The position numbers and the translations under genes were made by a program. From Pyronema omphalodes (lineage: Eukaryota > Ascomycota > Pezizomycetes > Pezizales > Pyronemataceae), in assembly GCA_024516155.1 (NCBI GenBank), contig JAJJXM010000006.1, forward strand, positions 682,001 to 746,000: 64,000 nucleotides of DNA. Direction: 5' to 3'. The notes under the pieces were generated by a model, which saw nothing but the letters and a program-made list of their open reading frames with translations, ran no database searches and had not been told where the DNA came from. Below are positions 1 through 8,835 of the stretch, piece by piece (the stretch's first letter is position 1; each line of letters begins with the position of its first letter).

Positions 1-1101
1 GGTTTGCATGTTGATCCAAGGCAGCACGAAGCTTCCGTACTGTCTTACGATCCTGGAGAGTTGCAGTTCCCTAAGTCTTGTCAGCAAAACTGCACTTTCT
101 GTGTAAGGGATACAAAAAGAGAAACATACAATCTGCTCGATTATGCGATTCCAAAAATCAGGATCACTGAGCATTGAGAGAATTGAAAATAGGATACTGC
201 AAGCGACAATTTCCCTAATTATTATGCACACAACTCTACTCTTCTTTTCACTATCAGGTAAAACCAGTGGTAATACCTTGTCGACAATTTTTCGGAGATG
301 GTCTAGCTGTGCTTCTTTCATGTTGGCAGACCCCAACCCCGCTGCTGGGTGTAATCTTCCATTTCGGTATTTAGATGCAATCGCAAGGTCCAACTCTTCA
401 GACTCTGTGAGAGACACCTCCAACCGGCTTCCCCGCACTGTCTTTTCTGCCACAGAGAAATCATGTAGATGTGCCGTAAGAAGTGGGACAACCCTTCCAA
501 CCACCAACACCGGAAGATCGACCGTCTGTAGTCGTTGCGAAATCGAGAGTAACGTATGCCGGATAGTTTTCTCGACTTGTAATGAAAATGACGGATCTGG
601 TGAAACCTTCGTATACCATGAGTTGATAAAGTCACGGTTCACGTTATCGAGGAGCTGATCGAGTGCTTGCGAAATCGGAAAACTCGGCGGATAAAGCGGT
701 GGTCTTTCAAAAATATCTTCCTTCGCAGCAGCAGCAACTTCCTGTTGCCAAATCGCTGTTGTTGCGAGAGCCAGAGGCTTAATATTTCGTAGCGGGTTGT
801 AATCACCATCTCCGACATGGGTGGTTGTGCTAGTCAATAGAACAGCTGCTACCGATAGCAACAACGAAACAACGCACCCCGCAAAGAAGGCCCAGATGAT
901 CAGGCGAAGGGATGGAAGCCATGTTGTCGCGACCGTGTTGAGCAGAACCAGTAGCCCCAGGAACACAAGGAAAAGATATTGTCGCTGTTGCATCTGTGGT
1001 TGAACATTAGAGCTGCTGCGAGATGACGGAGCTTCAGAGCTATCCAGAGGTGTTCGGAGATACGTCAACAACCCTATTCCACCAAGTTTACCCTGCCACA
1101 T
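1..1101 (-). CDS. mdm1: Mdm1-like PXA-domain sorting nexin, N-terminal part (cut by window start)
   Basis: Exon 130-1101, an intron at 71-129 (59 nt, GTATGT...TTAG, branch CTGAC) and the start of exon 2 at 1-70; the rest lies outside the window. Two adjacent hydrophobic segments (about residues 41-58 and 63-82) are followed by a PXA domain, seen as DQLLDNVNRDFINSWY and, across the splice, LQDRKTVRKLRAALDQHAN. Splicing is needed because the frame changes before LQDRKTV. Known family: Mdm1 and SNX13/14/19/25 proteins are ER-anchored, carry PXA-RGS-PX-nexin C domains and tether ER to vacuole/lysosome or lipid droplets. Only the membrane anchor and PXA part are visible, so the RGS and PX domains are inferred. 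The ATG at 1101 is the first in frame ahead of the hydrophobic pair; a later Met at about residue 37 is possible. Confidence 0.85.
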   Translation of the reverse strand, partial: MWQGKLGGIGLLTYLRTPLDSSEAPSSRSSSNVQPQMQQRQYLFLVFLGLLVLLNTVATTWLPSLRLIIWAFFAGCVVSLLLSVAAVLLTSTTTHVGDGDYNPLRNIKPLALATTAIWQQEVAAAAKEDIFERPPLYPPSFPISQALDQLLDNVNRDFINSWYTKVSPDPSFSLQVEKTIRHTLLSISQRLQTVDLPVLVVGRVVPLLTAHLHDFSVAEKTVRGSRLEVSLTESEELDLAIASKYRNGRLHPAAGLGSANMKEAQLDHLRKIVDKVLPLVLPDSEKKSRVVCIIIREIVACSILFSILSMLSDPDFWNRIIEQIVCFSFCIPYTESAVLLTRLRELQLSRIVRQYGSFVLPWINMQT

Positions 1102-1436
1102 CGTCTGATCACCAGGGACAAGGTATGGACCCTGCGTACGGCGCTGACGGGAAATATCCCGATAAGGGAAGAATCAGACGAGTGCGGGGTGCGTGATGGC
1201 TGGGCTAGTTTAACGGTTCTCACGTGTGTGTCAAATAGCTACTCACGTGCGGTGAAATGAGATGACGGTACGCCCGGACTGCGACGACGGGACGAACCCC
1301 GCGCAGTTGACCCCGCTTCAATCAAGTTTCATCAGCACCAATGGTTTCCCCACGATTGTTTACGGTATATATCGTACAGTGAATAGGTTAAACAAACGAA
1401 TAAAATTAAACAAACTCCATATTAAACCCCTGAACC
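1102..1436. other. Intergenic: mdm1 promoter side and brc1 3' end
   Basis: 335 bp between two minus-strand genes. It holds the upstream region of the mdm1-like gene, including two CACGTG hexamers, and an AT-rich stretch at 1370-1436 next to the brc1 stop codon. No other gene is seen. Confidence 0.6.
1221..1249. promoter_or_regulatory. Pair of CACGTG E-boxes upstream of mdm1
   Basis: CACGTG at 1221-1226 and again at 1244-1249, 23 bp start to start and about 120-150 bp upstream of the mdm1 ATG. The hexamer is the core of fungal bHLH (Cbf1-type) sites. Function here is inference from position and sequence only. Confidence 0.35.
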
Positions 1437-4022
1437 TTATTTTGCGCCCGGAATGGTATGTTTGTCATTCCACTCGATCTGTTGGTTCATCGCCGTTTCC
1501 AACAACCAGTCGGATCGATATATCACGAACTCCCTCCCCGCATTATGTGCCATCGTCTTGAATTTTGGCCACATTGCCTTATCCGCCGCACTGTCCCCAC
1601 TTAACAATATGTACTTTTCGCTGTCGGGTACATTCGCTGGCTTCTTGGTACCCTTGAACTGTACGCAAACACCGCCATTTGCCTCCACAATCTTCCGACA
1701 AACTTCAACACCTCCGTGTACACCCTTGGTGCAGAAGACATTCTGTCCATCCAGTAACTGTCCTCCGTTCTTCTTCGCCCGGGCTAATGATTGGGCAAGG
1801 TTGAGATTAAGTCGCTTTTCACCCTCCTTGTCCTTAAGAAGGTATCCATCTGTATCGAGGAGCTCCTCTTGCTCAATACAGTCTTCAACCCATTTTGTAG
1901 AGACAATCACCGGCGCTCTTGCCAGAGCACAGCAGAATTTCTCCGTTCTAACAAGCTGCGGCGCAGCAAGATAGGTGCATTGCGCAGCATCGTCCACACA
2001 TTTCACTCCCAAGTCCGCCAGTATTCTCTATTAGTTCCATCAGTAATAATCCCTGACACCAGGAAAAATGCCATATTTACCTTTCCCTCGTCCTCCTTCT
2101 GTGGCTGATCCAACCAACCCTTATAGGCGGTAATCAATAGGAAAATTGTTGGCTTTGGTCTCTTCTTCTTCTTCGCCACCTTTTCATCCCCACTATCCTC
2201 CGATTTGGCTCGTTTATTTGATTTCGTCTTCCCCTCTGGGCTATCCGTACTTCCTTCTCTGCCACCTAAAACTCCGCCCTTCCTCTTCAACTCCTTCTGA
2301 TACAGAGCAACATCCATCATAGCATCATGTAACCGACTAGAAGCCTTCTCCTTGGCCTTCCTTCCCGTACTAGGGGGAAGCGGTGAGTCCTCTTCCATGG
2401 TGTTGCTTTGTCTCTTCCTCTGTACCGGTGTCGTAGCCGCATCCTCGGTCACTTTTTCTGTCTTCTTTTTAACCGCAGTTTTCTTGATCGTTGCTGGAGG
2501 CTCCGCCATAGTTGAATCTTCCGGTTGAAATTCGTAGTATTTCTTAATTGCCTCCAAATCAATCCTGGTTTGTCCAACTACCTCCTGTAGATTCGTTCTT
2601 CTGGGAAAATGTGTGTACCGAGGATCCGTTAGGCGCATTTCTTTGCATTGTGCGTAAGTATCCTCCAACCACAGGTGGTTCACCATGTTGATATTCCATT
2701 CTTTGGCGGCTACACATTTTTCACTGTGGGCACGAGCCGTAATTAGGTGTGTGTTGTCGGCTTTCATACTCTTGGTGAACTTGGCCCCACAGGCTTCAAT
2801 AAGGTTTTCGAGAAAGAGACGTGCATCGCCAGAGTAGTTCGAAATTGTGATTGCCTATAATATCACTAGTTAGTGGTTTGCTTCTTCAATGAGATATCGA
2901 CAGTCATACCTTGCCTGCCATACCAGGTATTCCATCCCTTGGAAGAGGGTAATGCAATAACCGATTGGTAGGATTTGTCCACTCCCCATGGGCAATCATC
3001 CAATACAACCAAGTTAAATTCCCCACGTCCGCATGCCTCTGGCTCGCTATCACATATTCATCACCGTCTCTAAAATGACCAACGTACACATCTGCCTGTT
3101 CCGGATTATCCACCAACTTCCCTTTTGTCTGCTGAATAATTCCCTCTATCACCAACTTCGTCCTCTTCGATAATTCCAAATCCTGTCCTAGAAGCACCCG
3201 TTTGCCATCGAATATATTATGTCCACTTCGCGGTAGCCTTGGTGGGTCTGAGTCAATTGACTGGGCGTGGGTATACTTCAAATTCGGTCCATGGGGTATT
3301 TCCATACTCTCTGAAGCATCGACTCTCAGAATCTCAGGATCGGGAAACTCATAAGGTTTCTCGTCTATCTTTCTTCCCAGCTTCAGACAATCATCAATCC
3401 AATGCGGCAACACAATCTTAACCTTTAACTTCTTTGCCATGGCTTGTTTACATTTCTCACTTTCCAGATTCAAGGCAATAATATGAGTCGTCATTCTCGT
3501 AAGCTGGTTGGAGTATTGTCCACCCATAGCAATCACACCTCCAACAATAGCCTCCTTATCTCCCGGTGGTAGTTCTGAAACGGTGGCAATTATTTCGCGG
3601 AAGAAAAATCGAGGATCTGGATTGAATGGGCGGATGTGGCCAAGTTTTTGTTTTTCAAGACTAAAACGAACCCATTCCGTAGTTACCACGGGGATCATGA
3701 GGCGCTCCGCCTCAGCGTAGCCAGGGAAGTCGCTGGTCTCAGAAATAATGTGCGTGGTTTCTTCGAGGTCTATTTCGCAGCGAGCAGAGGTAGTGGGCTT
3801 GCGAGGAGGGGCTTCGACGGCACCGTTAGAGAGGAGTAGCCCTCTAATCTGAACTCAACGTCAGCATGTTCAGAGCGCGGTAGTTAGACTAGGGTACTTT
3901 AAATGGCTTCAAACCTCAGAGATTGTTTCCTCCGAAAGCTTCTTAGGAATAATGTGGAACACGACTTCATGGAAAAGCGGTGGCGGGCCATCGCTGGCGT
4001 CTCTCATTGAGACGTCTGCCAT
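1437..4022 (-). CDS. brc1: Six-BRCT DNA damage response scaffold, Brc1/Rtt107 family
   Basis: Four exons (3915-4022, 2910-3848, 2081-2854, 1437-2027) with introns of 66, 55 and 53 nt; all exon lengths are multiples of three and give 803 residues. Four N-terminal BRCT repeats lie at about residues 9-105, 109-205, 245-345 and 350-430; each has the late BRCT tryptophan context (TTEWVRF, LPHWIDDC, LTWLYWMI, VNHLWLEDTY). A charged Lys/Glu linker with a basic patch (KKKKRPKP) follows, then a C-terminal BRCT pair at about 583-803 (VSTKWVEDC, RSDWLLETA). Known: in S. pombe Brc1 (878 aa) and yeast Rtt107 the C-terminal pair binds phosphorylated H2A and the N-terminal repeats recruit Smc5/6 and other repair factors at damaged forks. 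The 4+2 arrangement and length fit. It is divergent from NIP7 across a shared 412-bp promoter region. Confidence 0.9.
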
Positions 4023-4434
4023 GATAACTTTTAATTTGAAGATTCGTTACTCAGTAATAATCGACAAAAAAACTCAGGTAATTCCGCCGGAACGAGTGAC
4101 GAGTGCGCTTACGACTCCGGTGTGTAGATTGTGAAGTTGTTATGTGGATGGGAATACGCGTCTGGAAACACGCTCTCACATTGCACACCAATCTTCCAAT
4201 GCGCTGAGCTGCAGGGATGTCGCATTTTATTAAAGAGCCACACTTCAACCCGCCTTTGATGCGCACTCGCCACAACCCCAGCTGCGTATCAGCCACATAT
4301 TTCGCGTCTTTGCATGCGCGCGAAAAGCCGCATCCACTAGCCCCACGCTAAGAGCGAACTTTTGTAACTTTTATTTTTTGCTCTGCGCTTCAACTGCAAC
4401 CTTTCGAGCAGCAAAATACACAACCATAACCACA
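4023..4434. promoter_or_regulatory. Divergent promoter region brc1 / NIP7
   Basis: 412 bp between two divergent start codons (brc1 ATG at 4022, NIP7 ATG at 4435). A T-rich stretch precedes a CAACCATAACCACAATG context at the NIP7 start. No clear TATA box. An antisense reading frame here (4051-4296) looks like chance. Confidence 0.6.
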
Positions 4435-5030
4435 ATGCGTCCTCTTACCGACCAAGAAACCGAGCGCCTCTTCGAGAAGCTTGCGTCCTACATGGGCCGC
4501 AACATCAAAGCTCTTATCGACCGTCCCGACGACCCACACGTATTCCGTCTCCAGCGTGACCGTGTTTATTACGTTCGCGAATCGATCGCAAAGCTTGCAA
4601 CTTGTGTTGCCCGCGACAAGCTTTTGTCCATCGGAACCTGCCTTGGAAAGTTCACCAAGAAGACCCAGAAGTTCAAGCTTCATATCACCGCTTTGGACCA
4701 TGTTGCACAGCACGCAAAATACAAGGTCTGGGTTAAGCCCAACGGAGAGATGCCTTTGCTTTACGGAAACCATGTCGTAAAGGCACATGTTGGAAGAATG
4801 ACCGAGGATACCCCAGAGCATCAGGGTGTTATGGTGTTTGCGATGAACGATACTCCTCTTGGATTTGGAGTGACGGCGAGAAGCACGGCGGAGGTTAGAC
4901 GGCTGGACCCTACTGCCATTACCGTGTTCAGACAGGCGGATGCTGGAGAGTATTTGAGAGAGGTTTGTCTTCAAGTCTTTGTTGTTGGAGTATTTACTAA
5001 TAAATGGAATAGGAAGACACCTTGTTCTAG
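4435..5030 (+). CDS. NIP7: 60S ribosome biogenesis factor Nip7
   Basis: Two exons, 4435-4962 and 5013-5030; the 50-nt intron has a textbook TACTAAT branch point and AATAG acceptor. The second exon encodes only EDTLF and the stop, which restores the conserved Nip7 C-terminus; without splicing the frame runs on into unrelated sequence. The product is 181 aa, the usual family length. It begins [19 protein letters not shown], followed by the N-terminal alpha/beta domain and a C-terminal PUA RNA-binding domain (about 95-170) with [19 protein letters not shown]. Known: Nip7 binds pre-60S particles and is needed for 27S pre-rRNA processing, acting with Nop8 in the nucleolus. PUF6, another pre-60S factor, lies next downstream on the same strand. 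Confidence 0.97.
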
Positions 5031-5736
5031 ATGTTGTGGGGGAAAAAGTTTTATATGGATTGTACATCATGCGATTACCGGCGTTTTTCACGATGGGACG
5101 TTTCTGTGTTATATATTAATGCATCCTTTTGAAGTCAATTGCTGGCATTGATATTTCGTGACTTATTCAACTTTTATCGTCGAAACCACAAGCTAAACGT
5201 TCTAATTCTGAATCGACGGCAATTCCGTGGTTCGCAACATGACTACCTGTAAAGGAATTGGGGCTAAAATTTGTGTTCAACGGTGAAGTTGATGATGAAG
5301 ATATGAAGATACTATGTAGCTAGGCACTTAGACATTTCTTAAGACTAGGTCTTGAGCTTCTTATCCGCCATTGCCTTGATTTAAAACCACCGGTTCTCTC
5401 ACGAAGCCTGCAGAACATTTTCATGGAAGGTTATTCGGCTTTTACGTCAAATCTGCAGTGTTTTAAAAGAATTCCAAAGCCAATTGAGTATAAAATTCAG
5501 ACACTGCTACTGGCAATATGTAGTTGCACCGAGCCCTTAACCACTGATAATAACGGTCCATCCGCTTAGTCACGTGATAATGTTCCCCAGCGCGTAACTC
5601 TGAACAACCGTGAAATCTTGGCTACACGCTAATCTTTTATCCATGTCGAAAAAAATCCCATCTTCGATACTCGCGGCGCATCAACTCACGCCAAAAATCC
5701 ACAACCTCAATTTCCCTACAACACACCAGAACAACA
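5031..5736. other. Intergenic NIP7 / PUF6
   Basis: 706 bp holding the NIP7 3' region and PUF6 promoter. Apart from one CACGTG-containing site near 5570 and an AT-rich 3' UTR, I see nothing recognisable; no open frame here looks coding. Confidence 0.6.
5570..5580 (+). promoter_or_regulatory. TCACGTGATAA site upstream of PUF6
   Basis: The 11-mer TCACGTGATAA ends 156 bp before the PUF6 ATG. The same 11 bases occur upstream of SGT2 at 35068-35078. TCACGTGA is the palindromic core bound by Cbf1-type bHLH factors in ascomycetes; binding here is inferred. Confidence 0.45.
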
Positions 5737-7796
5737 ATGGGAGCCATAAAACGAAAGCAAGAGAAGCCGGCGGTTCGGGACGCAAAGAAAACTAAAGTCG
5801 AGAAGCCCAGCAAAAAAGTTAAGAAGGCACCTTCGCCTTCACCTGAGCCGGAACCTTCTTCTGAGAGCGAGGATGAGCTTGATGATGATGAGGCTGAGGA
5901 GGTAGAGGAGGATGAGGAGGATGTTGAGGAGGAGGACAAGATTGCTCTTAGCAGTGATGAGGCTGAGGAGAAGGATGCGGAGGGTGACAGCTCTATGAAG
6001 ACTCCCACTGAGAAGACTCCCGAAGAACGTTTGTGCTTCCATTTTCTACCTTCCATTATTTTACTGTCGTATATGAACATAAGCTAATTCAGTGCAGTCG
6101 CAAAGGCAAAGGCATCAAGAGCGGAACAGAAGCGTCTCATCGCCGAGCGAAAGCAAGCTAAGCCCATGGGAGACGTTATCCACAAGTCCAAGAAGCTCTG
6201 GGAACAGATGCGTCGCCGCGATATGTCCCCCGAGGAGCGCAAGAAGAAGATCGACGAGCACCAGGAAATGATCCGCGGCCACATCAAGGACCTTGTTTTC
6301 AAGCACGACGCATCCAGAGTTGTTCAGACTGCCCTAAAGTACGGATCCAAGGCTGTTCGTGAGGAGGTTGCAAAGGAGTTGAAGGGAACCTACCTCCAGC
6401 TTGCCCAGAGCTCCTACGGAAAGTACCTTGTCGCCAAGGTCATGCACTACGGATCCACCGAGATTAGGAAGATGGTTGTTAACGAGTTCTGCGGACACGT
6501 TAAGAAGCTTATCAGACACCGTGAAGCATCGTTCGTCATTGAGGATTGTTACGCTCAGTTCGGAACCCCAGAGCAGAAGGCAAGAATGGTCAGAGAGTTC
6601 TACGGAGCTGAGTTTGCTTTGTTTGGAGGAAAGGATGGAGAGACCGATGCTTCCTTAAAGAAGATTCTCGAAAAGTCACCAGAGAAGCGTGCTGTTATCA
6701 TGAAGAACATGCTCGAGCTCCTCACTGCCGTTGTCGAGAAGGGTGCCATCATTTTCTCCCTTGTCCACAAGGCCATGTTAGAGTACGTTTCCAACGTCAC
6801 CCCCGGAACCACCGACGCCACCGAGTTCATCGAGCTTGTCAAGGAGCACATTGCACCCATTGGCTTCACCAAGGACGGAGCACAGGTAGTCATGCGTTGC
6901 CTGGCACTCGGAAATGCCAAGGACCGTAAGGCGATGTTGAAGGCACTCAAAGGTGAAGTCCCTGCACTTGCCGCCAACGAGAACGGACACCAAGTCCTTC
7001 TTACTCTGATGGATGTTGTGGACGATACCGTTCTTGTCAACAAGAGCATTTTCGCCGAGCTCCAAGAGCCTCTGTTCGATCTCGCAGTCCACAAGTTCGG
7101 AAGAATACCATTACTCTACCCCTTCGTCGGACGCAAGCAAAGACTTGTCGCTCCTTCAACAATAAAGGCAATCGAAGAGATGGATGAGATTCGTGCTTCC
7201 ACCTCCAAGAAAGATGCAGATATCAGACAGGCGGAATTGAGAACACACCTTTCCCCCATTGTATTAAAGGGAGTTGCCGACCATGCTGCCGACCTAGCGA
7301 AGGAATCTTTCGGATGTCAGTTCATCACAGAAGTTTTATTGGGAGCATCAGGTGACAAAACCTCCGCCGTTGAAGCCGTAGCCGCAATTGCCGCTGGAAA
7401 CCCCGAGGATAAAGACCATGTCGCTGCTACTGCTGCCGGTGGTCGTATGCTGAAGACTTTGGTCGCTGGCGGCCACTACAATAACAAGACTAAGCAAGTC
7501 GATGGTATGTTCCTCTACCTTCTTTTTTCCTAGATAAACTTTTTCTAACAGGAGCTATATATATAGTTATCGACCCTCCTCTCAACTTCGCTACTCCTCT
7601 TTACAACACTATCAAGCCGCAATTATCAGCCTGGGCTACTGGCGCCGGATCCTTCGTCGTAGTATCACTTCTCGAGACCTCATCATTCCCGGAGGTTAAA
7701 GAGTTGAAGAAGGAACTTGCAAAGTGTAAGAAGGAGATTGAAAAAGCGGCGAAGGATGGAAATAAGGGAGCGGCGGTTATTGGACAAAAGTTATGA
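5737..7796 (+). CDS. PUF6: Puf6/PUM3 family nucleolar Pumilio-repeat protein
   Basis: Three exons (5737-6028, 6098-7504, 7567-7796) with introns of 69 and 62 nt give 642 aa; yeast Puf6 is 656 and human PUM3 648. The N-terminus is basic (KRKQEKP, KKVKKAP), followed by an Asp/Glu-rich tract (about 40-85), as expected for a nucleolar protein. Degenerate Pumilio repeats run from about residue 155: HDASRVVQTALKYGS, SSYGKYLVAKVMHYGS, HREASFVIEDCYAQFG, KDGAQVVMRCLALGN, ENGHQVLLTLMDVVDD. A CPL domain follows to the C-terminus (LKTLVAGGHYNNKTKQV). Known: Puf6 binds RNA with little base specificity, acts in 60S maturation and in yeast represses ASH1 mRNA. Intron 2 has two possible acceptors in the same frame (7551 and 7566); 7566 suits branch-point spacing better. 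Confidence 0.95.
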
Positions 7797-8025
7797 TTTT
7801 CTTAAGGATATTTGTTTTTTTTTTTTTCCTTTTACTCTAATTTGTGGTTGGATTTATGGGTTGTATAAAATATTATCTGGTTGGTGTTTTTTGGGTAGTT
7901 CATATTGTTTGTTGTTTGTTGTTTGTTGTGCCGATTGTGCTGAAAGTTATGGGTGATATGTATGAATGATGTGATGCGTGATGTGATTTGACAACCAATA
8001 GGTGGTGTGGTTATCATGCTCAGTC

Positions 8026-8097
8026 GAATGTGAATGAGAATGAGAATGAGAATGAGAATGAGAATGAGAATTCCAATTCCAATTCCAATTCCAATTC
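8026..8097. repeat. Compound hexanucleotide array (GAATGA then CAATTC)
   Basis: Twelve 6-bp units in unbroken phase: GAATGT, six GAATGA, one GAATTC hybrid, then four CAATTC, followed by GAATGA again. The hybrid unit marks the switch between the two motifs. Confidence 0.95.
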
Positions 8098-8395
8098 GAA
8101 TGAGCAAAAAAAATCAATAAAAGATATCAATTTTTCCATCATATTGGAATTCACAACACATTTCATTCTCTTACTTGTACTTGGAATGATGGAATGATGG
8201 GTCCATTATCTCGGCTATCGTATCTGGGGAATGATATGATATGATATTCACAGAGCTACAGGAGGTTTGGTATGGAAGTTGGAAGTTGCGCCGGGGAGTT
8301 GATGCAAGAATATGTTGGTATATATACGTACAGTTTCTGTTGTTGGGAGATAGAGATTTGGGTTTGCGTATCGTGCATTGTGTTATGTGTTGAGG

Positions 8396-8449
8396 GTGTT
8401 TAAGGTGTTTAAGGTGTTTAAGGTGTTTAAGGTGTTCAAGGTGTCTGAG
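8396..8449. repeat. 9-bp tandem array GGTGTTTAA x6
   Basis: Six consecutive 9-bp units, the last with one T-to-C change. Because nine is a multiple of three, the complement reads as a false H-L-K repeat peptide. Confidence 0.95.
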
Positions 8450-8835
8450 ACTTTGAGACCATGAGACTATGAGGACTCTCGATGATTCGATCGATGATGC
8501 ACAAACCATCATCTACCAATAGCTTATAACGTAAAGAATCTCATGGAAACATATTAGGCGATGGAAAAAAAAAAAAAAAAACGTATCTATTACCATAACG
8601 TAACGTAACCTAAACCAAACCAAACCAGTAATTTTTTCATGGTATCTTTCATAATACAATTCTCTCTGTCTTCCCACTCCCCTCATCTTTCCCCTTGCCC
8701 TTTCGCTTCCCCTTCCGCTTCCCTTCCGCTTCTGCCCGGGTATCAAAAAGCACTCCCCCACCCCCCACCCCACCTCACCCCCCCTCTTCCCAATTTTCCC
8801 CTCCCCCCTGCCCCCCCTCCCCCCCACGCCTCTCT

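Larger units (their letters stand above)
7797..8835. other. Convergent intergenic region PUF6 / NUP120
   Basis: 1.04 kb between two converging genes. It holds T-rich PUF6 3' sequence (to about 7900), two short-unit tandem arrays, a run of 18 A at about 8564-8581, and a pyrimidine-rich tract at 8690-8830 dominated by C. On the minus strand that tract is G-rich and lies just downstream of the NUP120 stop. No gene seen. Confidence 0.7.

Noticed and set aside
143..658. 171-codon plus-strand frame over the mdm1 region
   Set aside because: Antisense of the PXA coding exon; the minus strand carries clear family sequence.
4378..5151. 257-codon continuous frame over NIP7
   Set aside because: Its N-terminal extension and its tail after residue 176 of Nip7 are unlike the family; the spliced 181-aa model with the EDTLF end is exact.
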